Below are positions 41,987 to 51,437 of a stretch of DNA of 64,000 nucleotides, piece after piece. This DNA is from Pythium myriotylum (lineage: Eukaryota > Oomycota > Peronosporomycetes > Pythiales > Pythiaceae): positions 310,001 through 374,000 of the forward strand of contig JALJCQ010000027.1 in NCBI GenBank assembly GCA_023091665.1. The letters are read 5' to 3'. Within the stretch, counting starts at the first letter, position 1. Each line of letters opens with the position of its first letter. The notes below the pieces were generated by a model that worked only from the letters and a program-made list of their open reading frames with translations, was not told the origin of the DNA and made no database searches. Both the position numbers and the translations under genes were made by a program.

Positions 41987-43003
41987 TCACGACAACAAAT
42001 ACTCAACCGAGTGGCGCGTGCCGATCGGTTCCGCGTCGGGCTCCTGGCGAGCTCGAAGATCCTCCTCTTCTTCCTCCGACTCCTCCGACACGACATGAAC
42101 GCGACTGCGTTTCGATTGCGCTACACGCTCGACCGGCTCAAGGGGGACATGCGCGTCTTCCTCTGGATCCGCGAGCATGCTTTCCTCCGCGACCGCTGCG
42201 ACCTGCATGATCTCCGCCGCGCGCACGGGGTCTCCGAGGGCCTTGGCCAGCACAGCAAAGAAATCAGTCTCGACGTCGTGGCGCACGAGCATTCCGGCCT
42301 TGTTAAAGTGCAAGTGGAAGATCGCTGTCGCTTCGAGATCCTTGCCCAACAGCTCCTGTGTGAGCTCTGGGTCGTGAAGCACGGCGGGGAACACAAGCGC
42401 GAGCGCCGTGGGCGTGAACGAGCCCGTGAACGAGAGCTCGGCGCGCACAGTGCGAGTCTCCGTTTCGTCCTCATCAGCGCCAGGGAGAAGCCGTGGGGAC
42501 GGCACTTCGCACCGGCGCATGCCGAAATAATCCGTATAGCGCCGCCACTGCTCGAGCAGCATGTCGCGGCCAAAGCCCGTGACGCCGAGCGAGAGATCCT
42601 CGTCCGTGATCGACCGGATGAGCGCGGCGGGGCGGCGGTCCGTCGTGTCGTAGCCGCGGCGGAAGAGCCCAAAGTAGTTGTGCACTTTTTTGAGGATCGA
42701 GCCGTCGTCGTCGTACTGCGACACAAGCGCGCGCGCGTACAGAATCGAGTGGTACATCTGCAGCGCCTGCACCTGCCGCTTGAGCTCGTTCACGTCGAGC
42801 GTGAGATTGTAGATCTTGGACTGCATACGCTCCGTCGAGTTGGCGTGCGGCGCGAGCGTGAGCTCACGAGAAACTTGCGCCTTGTTCTTCTTCGTCTTGT
42901 TCTTGGGGCCTCGCTTGGCTGGAGGTCGAGCCGGCACGCGCGGCGGAAGCCCCGTTGAGAAGCTCATCATCTCGGGAGGAGTCGACGCTGGATCTCTTGG
43001 CAT
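41987..43003 (-). CDS. EWH...SVxFLLS family protein, divergent member 5
   Basis: 338 residues from ATG at 43003. It lacks the N-terminal EWH and has instead a Pro/Lys/Arg-rich leader (PPAKRGPKNKTKKNKAQ). The conserved part begins at ERMQSKIYNLTLDVNELKRQVQALQMYHSILYARAL and continues with QYDDDGSIL (Asp-for-Gly), GFGRDMLL, FPAVLHDPELTQELLG and GMLVRHDVETDFF, then an acidic Glu-rich linker (EESEEEEED) and the terminal GTRHSVEYLLS. It shows the tail and GRD motif are retained even where the N-terminus has changed. Segments of a close relative of this gene are found as debris next to PAE copies at 46294-46383 and 57398-57484. The upstream open extension to 43282 is not conserved. Confidence 0.8.
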   Translation of the reverse strand: MPRDPASTPPEMMSFSTGLPPRVPARPPAKRGPKNKTKKNKAQVSRELTLAPHANSTERMQSKIYNLTLDVNELKRQVQALQMYHSILYARALVSQYDDDGSILKKVHNYFGLFRRGYDTTDRRPAALIRSITDEDLSLGVTGFGRDMLLEQWRRYTDYFGMRRCEVPSPRLLPGADEDETETRTVRAELSFTGSFTPTALALVFPAVLHDPELTQELLGKDLEATAIFHLHFNKAGMLVRHDVETDFFAVLAKALGDPVRAAEIMQVAAVAEESMLADPEEDAHVPLEPVERVAQSKRSRVHVVSEESEEEEEDLRARQEPDAEPIGTRHSVEYLLS

Positions 43004-43749
43004 GGGACCGTGCCGTGCGGATTTAAAGTGCGGAGAGGTTTTCTTCGTGTGGCGAGTGCGGAGACCGTGTCTTTGCCGAGAGTCAACGGCAAAACTGTTT
43101 CCGTGGAAGAACCACACTACTATCCAAATATCGAAAGAGTCCAGCGTGAAGTCGAGATAACTGATCACTTTCCAAAAAGAAGCCTGGAAAATTCGAACGC
43201 GTTGGGAAAAGCATCCACTGATTGCACGATTGGAAGCTCGCGGGCTCGAGCGATTGTTCCACGCCGAGGTGAGAAGGACCACTCAGCGTTCTGGCTGGAC
43301 GAGGGTCCTGGAGTTGAACGAGACGCTGCCTCGAATGAGAGACTTGGAACGATCGCGCGTTCTGTTCATTGTGGTGCGGGATTCATCGTCTCGGATACGT
43401 CGAATTCGACGCCAACTCATCCGGCATTTGGTGTGTGTTTTGACATCTGTCAAGTCTCGATAAGCAACTCGAAGAGTGGTTCTGGACTCCAAAGGCTCTC
43501 ACGTCTTTCACAGGATCGTCGCCGTTGTCGTGTCGTGGTCACTTGCGTGCTTCCCCGCCGCAATGCTCTGAACTCAAACTGTTCAGGCTTCAACGAGCTG
43601 AGATACAAAATCTACGCGATGTAGCCACTGGGAACCCAGTGTACCCATTGCACCATTCCTTCCACCACAACACATCCGAACGACTCAGTTTTTTTAGAGT
43701 GGCTGGTTACTCAGAAGACAGTTCCTGTCATTCCGCCTTTCGTCGCACA
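43004..43749. other. intergenic, start of duplicated block A
   Basis: From about 43430 the sequence is nearly the same as 48196-48555. The rest shows no gene. Confidence 0.6.
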
Positions 43750-44470
43750 ATGGCTCCACTGACGTGGGCGATGCTGGATGAAGCCACATGCCAAGACAAC
43801 GGCGGCGTGCCCGTCCTGATCTCTGTCTCCCTCACGAACACGAAGCGGTGGTACACCGGGCAGAAGATTCTCAAGATCAAGAACCACAACGATGACATCA
43901 CGTTCGTGTTCTCGAGCGACAAAGGGGTCGCTCGTCTCGGCCCAAAAGACGAATGGAAACACCCTTTCGTCAGTGGCGCCACGGCCCGGCGGACTTTGGA
44001 CAGCCTAGACATCTGCGAGATGTGGCAACGCGATCGCCAACTGAAGAAGAAGGATGTGCGCTTGATCATACAAAGGCAGCCCGTGGGCGAAGACCGTAGT
44101 GTTTACGACCGCGTCGACAACTTGCTCGAAGCGTGGCTGGGGTAGTAATAGCTACGGTTCTTTCTTTATACCCGTCTCCTCTCCCAACCACTGCACCTGG
44201 CGCCCGTCAACGTCTGGGAATAGAGACACATCGCTCTTGAAGAGCACCACCAGGCGTGTGATCGACTTTGTCGTCGCTCTTGATTGGGCGAGCTGTCTTC
44301 TTGAGCAGCAGAGCGACGACGTTGGACTCGACGACTACCGTTGGCGTCCATCAAGTTTTGTTGGACTCCACTCGTCGTGCAATCGTCTCCTGTCTCCCTC
44401 TACAAGAAAAACCCCAACAACAACACCAAACGCAAAGGAGATCACGCTTCTCATACCCAACAATTCGCCA
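43430..44470 (+). repeat. segmental duplication block A (partner 48196-49080)
   Basis: Extended high similarity with 48196-49080, covering the upstream flank, the N-terminal half of the unknown gene at 43750 and about 300 bp downstream of it. The partner has an internal deletion of about 200 bp. Confidence 0.85.
43750..44145 (+). CDS. unknown conserved-in-duplication protein, 131 aa
   Basis: 131 residues from MAPLTWAMLDEATCQDNGG. No signal peptide or membrane segment. The first half is beta-like (VPVLISVSLTNTKRWYTGQ, ILKIKNHNDDITFVFSS) and the second half charged and helical (SLDICEMWQRDRQLKKKDV, VYDRVDNLLEAWLG). I do not recognise the family. The copy at 48556 keeps 65 codons with only two or three changes and then a stop. 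ATG at 43750 is chosen because it is the shared start; 5' sequence is also shared but is not obviously coding. Confidence 0.6.
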   Translation: MAPLTWAMLDEATCQDNGGVPVLISVSLTNTKRWYTGQKILKIKNHNDDITFVFSSDKGVARLGPKDEWKHPFVSGATARRTLDSLDICEMWQRDRQLKKKDVRLIIQRQPVGEDRSVYDRVDNLLEAWLG

Positions 44471-44906
44471 ATAAACTACATCGTGTTGCCCGTGGAGACA
44501 TGCGATATGAAAACGGGAGACTCCAAAAAAGGTGAGCGTTCTGGTGACTCACAAAGAAACATAGACAGTGTTTAGTACAGTTTTGAGATTTTGATACAAG
44601 GAATGCATATACCTACCATCAAAATCATCCGATTATTTGATAGTCGGCATATTATTGCATATTATGCCGCATCTCAAAATGGCGCTTGATATGTGACATA
44701 TTAGATACAATCATGCCGACGTGAATGAAGACTCGGGGACTTTGGCATCCTGGCAAGCTTGGCGAGGAAGTTACGCACTGATCGAGCGCGACCGTCTGCA
44801 CGTAAACACCCGGTACTGGCATACGCCACTGCCACCAAGCGTAAGGATGCACTGTCGAGAAGATCGAGGAATTCTGCTCCAAGGGAAAATAAAGCACCTC
44901 GATCGC
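44146..44906. other. spacer between the unknown gene and PAE copy 4
   Basis: The first about 320 bp are shared with 48760-49080. An imperfect AT-rich palindrome (44645-44669) lies further on. No gene is called; several short frames in the shared part are not conserved in frame between the copies. Confidence 0.5.
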
Positions 44907-44922
44907 CCTCATTTCGGAATCC
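44907..44922 (+). promoter_or_regulatory. core promoter of PAE copy 4
   Basis: CCTCATTTCGGAATCC lies 37 bp before the ATG, and is repeated exactly in position at 49487-49502 and 55817-55832 before copies 5 and 6. It matches the CTCATTYYN initiator part of the oomycete core promoter. Confidence 0.55.
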
Positions 44923-44943
44923 GCCTTCCGCCAGCCACTGACC

Positions 44944-46215
44944 ATGGCTCGCCTCGCCTTCTTCGCTCTCGCGGCGGCCTACCTGTCGTCCGCCGTGCTG
45001 GGCTACCGCCCCGGTGACGAGGTCTGCGTCGTCAGCGCCGACAACGACTGCTCGCTCAGCAAGATCAAGCAGTCCAAGCTCGACGGCTCCACGCTCATCT
45101 ACCCAGGCGCCAAGACGCGCTGCGCGTACAACGACTGGTCCAACCCGGCGAGCAACTACTCGACCAACGCCACGTACTTCTTCCAGGTCTTCCCAGCCCC
45201 AGCGACGGCCAAGACGACCAAGCTGCTGCTGTACCTGCAGGGCGGCGGTGTGTGTCTGGACAACAACACGTGCAGCTTCGCGTTGCAGTGCGCGAGTGGC
45301 TCGACCACGTTTACACCAAATGCCAACGCGCTCAGCACGGGCGTGCTCAACCGCTCGGAGTCAGCCAACGTTTTCAACGACTGGAACATCGTCCACGTGC
45401 CCTATTGCACAGGCGACATCCACATCGGCAACACGACCCACTCGGGCGCCGACCAGGGCTTCGAGGCGATCTTCCAGCAGCCTGCCTGCCTCAACCAGAA
45501 CCAGACCCTCCACCAGAACGGCTACGTCAACACGCAAACAGTCCTGGATTGGGCGCTCAAGAACTTCCCGGACGTCGAGCACTTGGCGCTGAGTGGCTCC
45601 AGTGCCGGTGCTCTCGGTGCGCAGATCTTTGCCAAGGTCGTCGCCGACAAATGGAAGGTCTCGGAGAAGAAGACCAAGTTCTCGATCCTCTCGGACAGCT
45701 ACGTCGGCGTCGCGCCACCGGACAAGCCGGCCTCGATCCTCATCAAGTACATCAACGCATGCTCGCTGCCGTGGGGCCTTCCGGACAGCGTCGTCAAGAG
45801 CTGTGAGAACGCAACGGCTACGACGGCTGAGATGGTCGCGCCGGTCATCAAGGCCACCAACGCCTACGCCGACTGGTTCTACGCCGACTCGATGGGCGAC
45901 TACACGCAACGTCTCTTCTATGAGATCCTCAATCAGGGCATTCTCGCCTCCCCTTTCAAGAACATGCTTTCGGCGCAAGACTTGTACACGAACATGACCA
46001 AGATCCTCGAGTCGTACGAGGACGACACGCCCAAGATCACGTGGTTCTTTGAGGAAGGTGAGCGCCATGTTTTCTTCACACTCAACAACTGGACGCACAT
46101 CCCGAGTGCTGATAAGAAAACCACGCTCGGTAGCCTTGTGGGCAGCATTCTCGCGGGCAACTTCACGTACGAGACGAGCAAATCGCCCAAATCACCGGGC
46201 TGTACGGAAAACTAG
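44944..46215 (+). CDS. pectin acetylesterase / Notum-like hydrolase (copy 4), no GPI tail
   Basis: 423 residues: signal peptide MARLAFFALAAAYLSSAVLG, LLLYLQGGGVCLD, GSSAGALGAQ, ERHVFFTLNNWTHI. Nearly identical to copies 5 and 6 over about 410 residues, so duplication is recent or homogenised. It ends SKSPKSPGCTEN, where copy 5 continues into a hydrophobic GPI signal, because the sequence downstream of the SPG codons is different: here foreign flank related to the 3' side of the divergent EWH gene follows directly. Predicted freely secreted. A local ASPFKN in place of AYPFQN before the last catalytic region is a copy-specific change. Confidence 0.9.
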   Translation: MARLAFFALAAAYLSSAVLGYRPGDEVCVVSADNDCSLSKIKQSKLDGSTLIYPGAKTRCAYNDWSNPASNYSTNATYFFQVFPAPATAKTTKLLLYLQGGGVCLDNNTCSFALQCASGSTTFTPNANALSTGVLNRSESANVFNDWNIVHVPYCTGDIHIGNTTHSGADQGFEAIFQQPACLNQNQTLHQNGYVNTQTVLDWALKNFPDVEHLALSGSSAGALGAQIFAKVVADKWKVSEKKTKFSILSDSYVGVAPPDKPASILIKYINACSLPWGLPDSVVKSCENATATTAEMVAPVIKATNAYADWFYADSMGDYTQRLFYEILNQGILASPFKNMLSAQDLYTNMTKILESYEDDTPKITWFFEEGERHVFFTLNNWTHIPSADKKTTLGSLVGSILAGNFTYETSKSPKSPGCTEN

Positions 46216-46293
46216 AACAATTTTACGTTTTAATTCAGGCCATAGGCGAAATGGACACACAAGCCTAGGTTTCAATGAGCCACCTCCAAACGT

Positions 46294-46383
46294 CAGCGCC
46301 CAGGAGAACCCGTGGGGACAGCTTTTCGCACTGGCGCATGCCGAAAGAATCAGTATAGCGCCGCCACTGCACGAGCAAATCAA
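46294..46383 (-). pseudogene. fragment of a divergent EWH-family gene
   Basis: About 90 bp closely match 42477-42566 inside the gene at 41987 (the GFGRDMLLEQWRRYTDYFGMRR region on the minus strand). Frame is lost. The same fragment recurs at 57398-57484, so it was copied together with the PAE 3' flank. Confidence 0.75.
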
Positions 46384-46396
46384 TTGTTGCCCAATA

Positions 46397-46640
46397 TCAA
46401 TACTTTCCCAATATCCGTGAATTGACGTAGCTACTGAGTGAGTCTTCGCAGCAGTTTGGGCATGATGTCGTCAAAGAGAGCTCAAATGTCGACAGCGTTG
46501 GTGTCGATTTGGCTTTCTTCGTTGACAGAGTCGTCATCTTCACCAGTCGTGCATCATTCCAATCATGAAGACGACCCGCTTGCAGGCACTTGCTCACGCT
46601 TTCGAATTGCTTTAGATGGTTTGAAGGGACTTAAAAGTCC
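46397..46640 (-). pseudogene. relic of the hypothetical frame at 57499-57963
   Basis: Shares MSKCLQA...HDWND and the downstream sequence with 57499-57963, but is shortened and frame-shifted. Confidence 0.5.
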
Positions 46641-46695
46641 CTCCTACCTTTTCCATCGCCAAGAACAACAGCTTTTAAGCTGTTGGAAAAGGTAG
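46630..46695. repeat. local inversion bounded by short palindromes
   Basis: GGGACTTAAAAGTCCC, then the reversed segment CTACCTTTTCC...CCAAGAACAACAGCTT, then TTAAGCTGTTGGAAAAGGTAG. In the paralogous region at 57915-57940 the same words appear uninverted (GGGACTCAAGCTGTTGTTCTTGG). The segment is thus partly an inverted duplicate of its own flank. Confidence 0.7.
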
Positions 46696-48048
46696 ACGCC
46701 GACGAGGGAATCGTCATCTGCATCCTGGAAGGACTTCAACTCGAAGTATCTCTTCGCCATCTCAAATGTAGTGCTTCAACGCGTTGCAGAGACGGTATTG
46801 ACGCCGCCCATCGGGGAGGAGAGCCGACAGCACGCGGGCCAACTCCTCTAGACTTGAGACGGCCAAGGTGCGCTCAGTGGAAGGGGTGTTCGGTGATACG
46901 GTGGTCTCCATTGCTTCAACTTGGCCAATGGAAGAATAAGCGTCGAGCAGGCTGCTCATCCTCCCACCGCCACCAACATCAACATGGAGTCTCGCATCCA
47001 CTCAAATTGACCAGCACGAGCTGATCACAACGAGGATACGGATCGGGTGGCTGGTGCGCGCCACGTTCGTCAACGATTCCTGAACGACGTTATTTGGGGG
47101 TACTACAATAAATTATTTCAGCTAGATTTATTGATAATATTGATCGTCCAATACACTGTCGAAGCCACTTTGGCTTTGACAATCCTGAAGAATGGGGATA
47201 ATGAACAACGAACCGAGATGGAAAACTACCGCACTTCACAGACAGAGACCGCATCTTCAAATAAAATGGACAATGCCCGGGCCTGATGTTCCCGAGGGAG
47301 ACCAAGCTGACGCCCATCGCACTCACCAACAACAATGGCTGCTACCACGGCGGCAGTGACGGCACCGAGGACTGCAGGGATGACGTTGTCATTCTATGGT
47401 ATCTTGTGAACCCGAAGATGCATGTCATTCCACACATTAACACGCCATACCCATTTCAAGTAGATTGATGATATTTTCAGAATCGCAAATTTGTGATTCC
47501 ATATCTGTTTGGGTTTCCTGTTGGCAATTAAAATTGTCAACCACTGTCATTGTCATCGGAGATTATCTCGAGCGATTTGGGTAATTGGCAGCACTACTTT
47601 TCACGCCGAGGGTGAGAGACCACCCGGATGGTTGAACGGAGGCCCTGTATTTGACGAGACGCTGGGCTCCGCAAACAAAAACCAAACGAAAAATCGTGAT
47701 TGTAAGGTTGTCAAGATTGTCGATCACAATGATTGATTGTTACAGCATTTGATCAATCTTTAGCCACAATTAATATCTCACAATAAATAACTAAGCATCA
47801 TGTTACGGTCGCAGAGCGATTCTTTCGGAGTTGAAGCTCCCTTTCGGATATCGATTAACGCCAAGAACCTGGAGGCTGTGATGTTCTTGGAGATGGTCTG
47901 GGATTTCGAGACCCTCAGTGCGGTTTCCGATGAACCAAAAGCACCGAAGACGTACCCAATGAGGGAATAACGGGGGAAAGCATTCCATAATCGCTTCTTG
48001 CATGATGTTCTGAAAAGATTGTGATATTGCAATTAATTCTCTTGTCGG

Positions 48049-48111
48049 CTCTTCTTGGAGGCAGGGCTCCACAATTAGAATACAATTGTGGAGCCCTGCC
48101 TCCAAGAAGAG
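48049..48111. repeat. perfect palindrome, 28-bp arms, 7-nt centre
   Basis: 48049-48076 and 48084-48111 are exact reverse complements around AGAATAC. The block-B duplication begins shortly after. Confidence 0.95.
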
Positions 48112-48195
48112 ACTTCAAACGAATCTGGGGTATCGGCGGGTTCTGTTTATGTCTCGGCGACGTCCAATTCGGTGGAAACTTACCTGATCCAATCC

Positions 48196-49080
48196 AGCAT
48201 TTGGTGTGTTCTGACATCTGTAAAGTCTCGACAAGCAACTTGTGTAGTGATTTTAGACTCCGAAGGCTCTCACGTCTTTCACAGGATCTTCACCGTCGTC
48301 GTGTCGTGGTCGCTTGCGTGCTACCCCGCCGCAATGCTCTGAACTCAAACTGTTCAGCCTTCAACGAGCTGAGATACAAGTCTACACGATGCAGCCACTG
48401 GGATCCCCAGTGTACCCATTGCACCATTCCTTCAACCACAACACATCCGAACGAGTCAGTTTTTTTAGAGTGGCTGGCTACTCAGAAGACAGTACCTCTC
48501 ATTTCACCTCAGGAACGTTGTCAACAACGCCACGCCATCCACGTTTGCCGACATCATGGCTCCACTGACGTGGGCGATGCTGGATGAAGCCACATGCCAA
48601 GACAACGGCGGCGTGCCCGTCCTGATCTCTGTCTCCCTCACGAACACGAAGCGGTGGTACACCGGGCAGAAGATTCTCAAGATCAAGAACCACAACGATG
48701 ATATCACGTTCACGTTCTCGAGCGACAAAGGGATCGCTCGCCTCGGCCCATAAGACGAGTTGGACTATGGTTCTTTCTCTATATCCGTCTCCTCTCCCAA
48801 CCACTGCACCTGGCGTCCGTCAACGTCTGGGAAATAGAGCCACATCGCTCGTGAAGAGCACCTCCAGGCGTGTGGTCGACTTTATCGTTGCTCTCGATTG
48901 GGCGAGCTGTCTTCTTGAGCTGCAGAGCGACGACGTTGGACTCGACGACTACCGTTGGCGTCCATCAACTTTTGTTGGACTCCCACTCGTCGTGCAATCG
49001 TCTCCTGTCTCCCTCAACGAGAAAAAAAACACACACACAACCAAAAAGGAGATCACGCTTCTCACACCCAACGACTCGCC
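48196..49080 (+). repeat. segmental duplication block B (partner 43430-44470)
   Basis: Copy of the block around the unknown gene, about 4.77 kb downstream of block A, followed as there by a PAE gene. This indicates tandem duplication of a unit of unknown gene plus PAE. Confidence 0.85.
48556..48753 (+). pseudogene. truncated copy of the unknown 131-aa gene
   Basis: 65 codons, nearly identical to the N-terminal half of the gene at 43750, ending RLGP-stop where AAA has become TAA. About 200 bp coding for the second half are deleted immediately after, joining to the 3' flank (GGTTCTTTCT...). The start and upstream flank are intact. Confidence 0.8.
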
Positions 49081-49486
49081 AATGAGAATTCTGCAATGCA
49101 TTGCCGGCTCGCCAAGATGCCAAAGCTCCCAAGTCTTCATTCAAAGTCGGCATAAAATATGCCCACACAGCATTAAATATGTCCTATAATATGTACCCTC
49201 TCTAATATACCAGAACTCAAAACTGGACTGAACGTTTGCATATGTTTCCATCTGAGTCACCGGGAGATGCTCACCTGTTTTCGCGAGTCCCACGTTTCAT
49301 ATCGCAGGTCTCAACTCGGCGAGAAATTGATGCGAGACAGGCGGCCACGCACTGAACGATCACGACCGCCTGCACGTAAACACTCGGCACTGGACAGGGC
49401 ACTCATCCACCACTGCCTTCAAGCTGTAACGCTGCACCCGCTCTCCCTGAGAGCAGGGCTCCTCGATAGCCTCGACGATGCGACAC
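49081..49486. other. 5' region of PAE copy 5
   Basis: About 49310-49486 is shared with 55675-55816 upstream of copy 6 and partly with copy 4's upstream region. No gene seen. Confidence 0.5.
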
Positions 49487-49502
49487 CCTCATTTCGGAAT
49501 CC
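49487..49502 (+). promoter_or_regulatory. core promoter of PAE copy 5
   Basis: CCTCATTTCGGAATCC, 37 bp before the ATG, identical to copies 4 and 6. Confidence 0.55.
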
Positions 49503-49523
49503 GCCTTCCGCCAGCCACTGACC

Positions 49524-50879
49524 ATGGCTCGCCTCGCCTTCTTCGCTCTCGCGGCGGCCTACCTGTCGTCCGCCGTGCTGGGCTACCGCCCCGGTGACGA
49601 GGTCTGCGTCGTCAGCGCCGACAACGACTGCTCGCTCAGCAAGATCAAGCAGTCCAAGCTCGACGGCTCCACGCTCATCTACCCAGGCGGCAAGACGCGC
49701 TGCGCGTACAACGACTGGTCCAACCCGGCGAGCAACTACTCGACCAACGCCACGTACTTCTTCCAGGTCTTCCCAGCCCCAGCGACGGCCAAGACGACCA
49801 AGCTGCTGCTGTACCTGCAGGGTGGCGGTGTGTGTCTGGATAACAACACCTGCAGCTTCGCGTTGCAGTGCGCGAGTGGCTCGACCACGTTTACACCGAA
49901 TGCCAACGCACTCAGCACGGGCGTGCTCAACCGCTCGGAGCCAGCCAACGTTTTCAACGACTGGAACATCGTCCACGTGCCCTACTGCACAGGCGACATC
50001 CACATCGGCAACACGACCCACTCGGGCGCCGACCAGGGCTTCGAGGCGATCTTCCAGCAGCCTGCCTGTCTCAACCAGAACCAGACCCTCCACCAGAACG
50101 GCTACGTCAACACGCAAACAGTCCTGGATTGGGCGCTCAAGAACTTCCCGGACGTCGAGCACTTGGCGCTGAGTGGCTCCAGTGCCGGTGCTCTCGGTGC
50201 GCAGATCTTTGCCAAGGTCGTCGCCGACAAATGGAAGGTCTCGGAGAAGAAGACCAAGTTCTCGATCCTCTCGGACAGCTACGTCGGCGTCGCGCCACCG
50301 GACAAGCCGGCCTCGATCCTCATCAAGTACATCAACGCATGCTCGCTGCCGTGGGGCCTTCCGGACAGCGTCGTCAAGAGCTGTGAGAACGCAACGGCTA
50401 CGACGGCTGAGATGGTCGCGCCGGTCATCAAGGCCACCAACGCCTACGCCGACTGGTTCTACGCCGACTCGATGGGCGACCACACGCAGCGTCTCTTCTA
50501 CGAAATTCTCAACCAGGGTATTCTCGCCTACCCATTCCAGAACATGCTTTCGGCGCAAGACTTGTACACGAACATGACCAAGATTCTCGAGTCGTACGAG
50601 GACGACACGCCCAAGATCACGTGGTTCTTTGAGGAAGGTGAGCGTCACGTGTTTTTCACGCTCAACAACTGGACGCAGATCCCGAGTGCTGACAAGAAGA
50701 CCACGCTCGGCAACCTCGTGGGCAGCATCCTGGCGGGCAACTTCACGTATGAGACGAGCAACTCGTCCAACTCACCGAGCGGTGGCTCGTCCTCGCCTAC
50801 GCCAGCCAGTGGTGCGGCTTCGCTCACGACGGTGCTCTCGCTCGCTGTAGTCGCCGTGGCCACTGCCTTTGCGTGGTAA
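49524..50879 (+). CDS. pectin acetylesterase / Notum-like hydrolase (copy 5), GPI-anchor type
   Basis: 451 residues, same signal peptide and catalytic motifs as copy 4 (LLLYLQGGGVCLD, GSSAGALGAQ, ERHVFFTLNNWTQI). After SNSSNSPS it continues through a Gly/Ser/Pro-rich stretch into the hydrophobic tail LTTVLSLAVVAVATAFAW, ending in Trp, the typical GPI-attachment signal. This copy and copy 3 are therefore predicted at the cell surface, and copies 4 and 6, identical in their catalytic part, are predicted to be released. It is the only complete member of the recent triplet. Confidence 0.92.
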   Translation: MARLAFFALAAAYLSSAVLGYRPGDEVCVVSADNDCSLSKIKQSKLDGSTLIYPGGKTRCAYNDWSNPASNYSTNATYFFQVFPAPATAKTTKLLLYLQGGGVCLDNNTCSFALQCASGSTTFTPNANALSTGVLNRSEPANVFNDWNIVHVPYCTGDIHIGNTTHSGADQGFEAIFQQPACLNQNQTLHQNGYVNTQTVLDWALKNFPDVEHLALSGSSAGALGAQIFAKVVADKWKVSEKKTKFSILSDSYVGVAPPDKPASILIKYINACSLPWGLPDSVVKSCENATATTAEMVAPVIKATNAYADWFYADSMGDHTQRLFYEILNQGILAYPFQNMLSAQDLYTNMTKILESYEDDTPKITWFFEEGERHVFFTLNNWTQIPSADKKTTLGNLVGSILAGNFTYETSNSSNSPSGGSSSPTPASGAASLTTVLSLAVVAVATAFAW

Positions 50880-51411
50880 GAAGCCAACACGCAATAGAAG
50901 ATCATCGATAAGACCACAGCGTTGGAAAGAGAGGGCGCAGTCTTCACATTCCCGAGAGGGACGATACTTTCTTGCGTCAAGAGAGGATCTTTGTCGAGAG
51001 TCTTGACAAAGATGACCAAAGTTCGATCGTAGGTAGTTGAACATTCGTGCATCGCAATAAAGCATCAAAAGTGTAGCAAAGGAGCAGAACTCGAGGCTTT
51101 CCCCCAAGTGCAACGCTGGTGCTGGTGTGTCCACGCAGAGTGGACGACAAAGCCCCGAGTTAGATGAAGCCTTCAAGCGTGGTACAGCACGCACCAATGC
51201 ACCACCTCAAAACCTTCTTAAGTCGATAAAATGTACCCATCGATTATTGACGTGTAATTCCTTACCTGCGACTTCCATGAACATGCTTGACAGCGAGCGT
51301 GACGACAAGACCAAGCTGGTGAGGCAATGCGCAAGCACATCGCGAAGCTCGACAAGCATAAATTCGCTCGTTAGGAGGATAATTTCCTTCGTACAAGCAT
51401 AAAACTCCTCG
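50880..51411. other. intergenic
   Basis: No gene. A small inverted repeat (ATCTTTGTC/GACAAAGAT) lies around 50988-51014. Confidence 0.45.
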
Positions 51412-51437
51412 TTAGGCGGATAAATTCCTTCGTGCAT
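51355..51437. repeat. two-copy tandem repeat, about 41 bp
   Basis: AAGCATAAATTCGCTCGTTAGGAGGATAATTTCCTTCGTACA is followed directly by AAGCATAAAACTCCTCGTTAGGCGGATAAATTCCTTCGTGCA. Confidence 0.8.

Larger units (their letters stand above)
46216..48195. other. duplication debris and spacer
   Basis: 46216-46640 is shared with 57325-57940 (family-gene fragment and relic frame listed separately). 46640-46700 contains a local inversion. From 46700 to 48195 no gene is supported; a minus-strand frame at 46762-47001 is weakly coding-like. A 28-bp-arm palindrome at 48049-48111 is listed separately. Confidence 0.5.

Noticed and set aside
42011..42958. 315-codon frame antisense to the divergent EWH-family gene
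   Set aside because: Mirror frame of a GC-rich gene; Arg/Glu/His-rich composition typical of antisense shadows. The same holds for long antisense frames over the PAE copies (for example 49419-50648 and 55884-56978).
46762..47001. Minus-strand gene fragment of 79 codons
   Set aside because: Looks mildly coding but has no recognisable family, start context or second copy.
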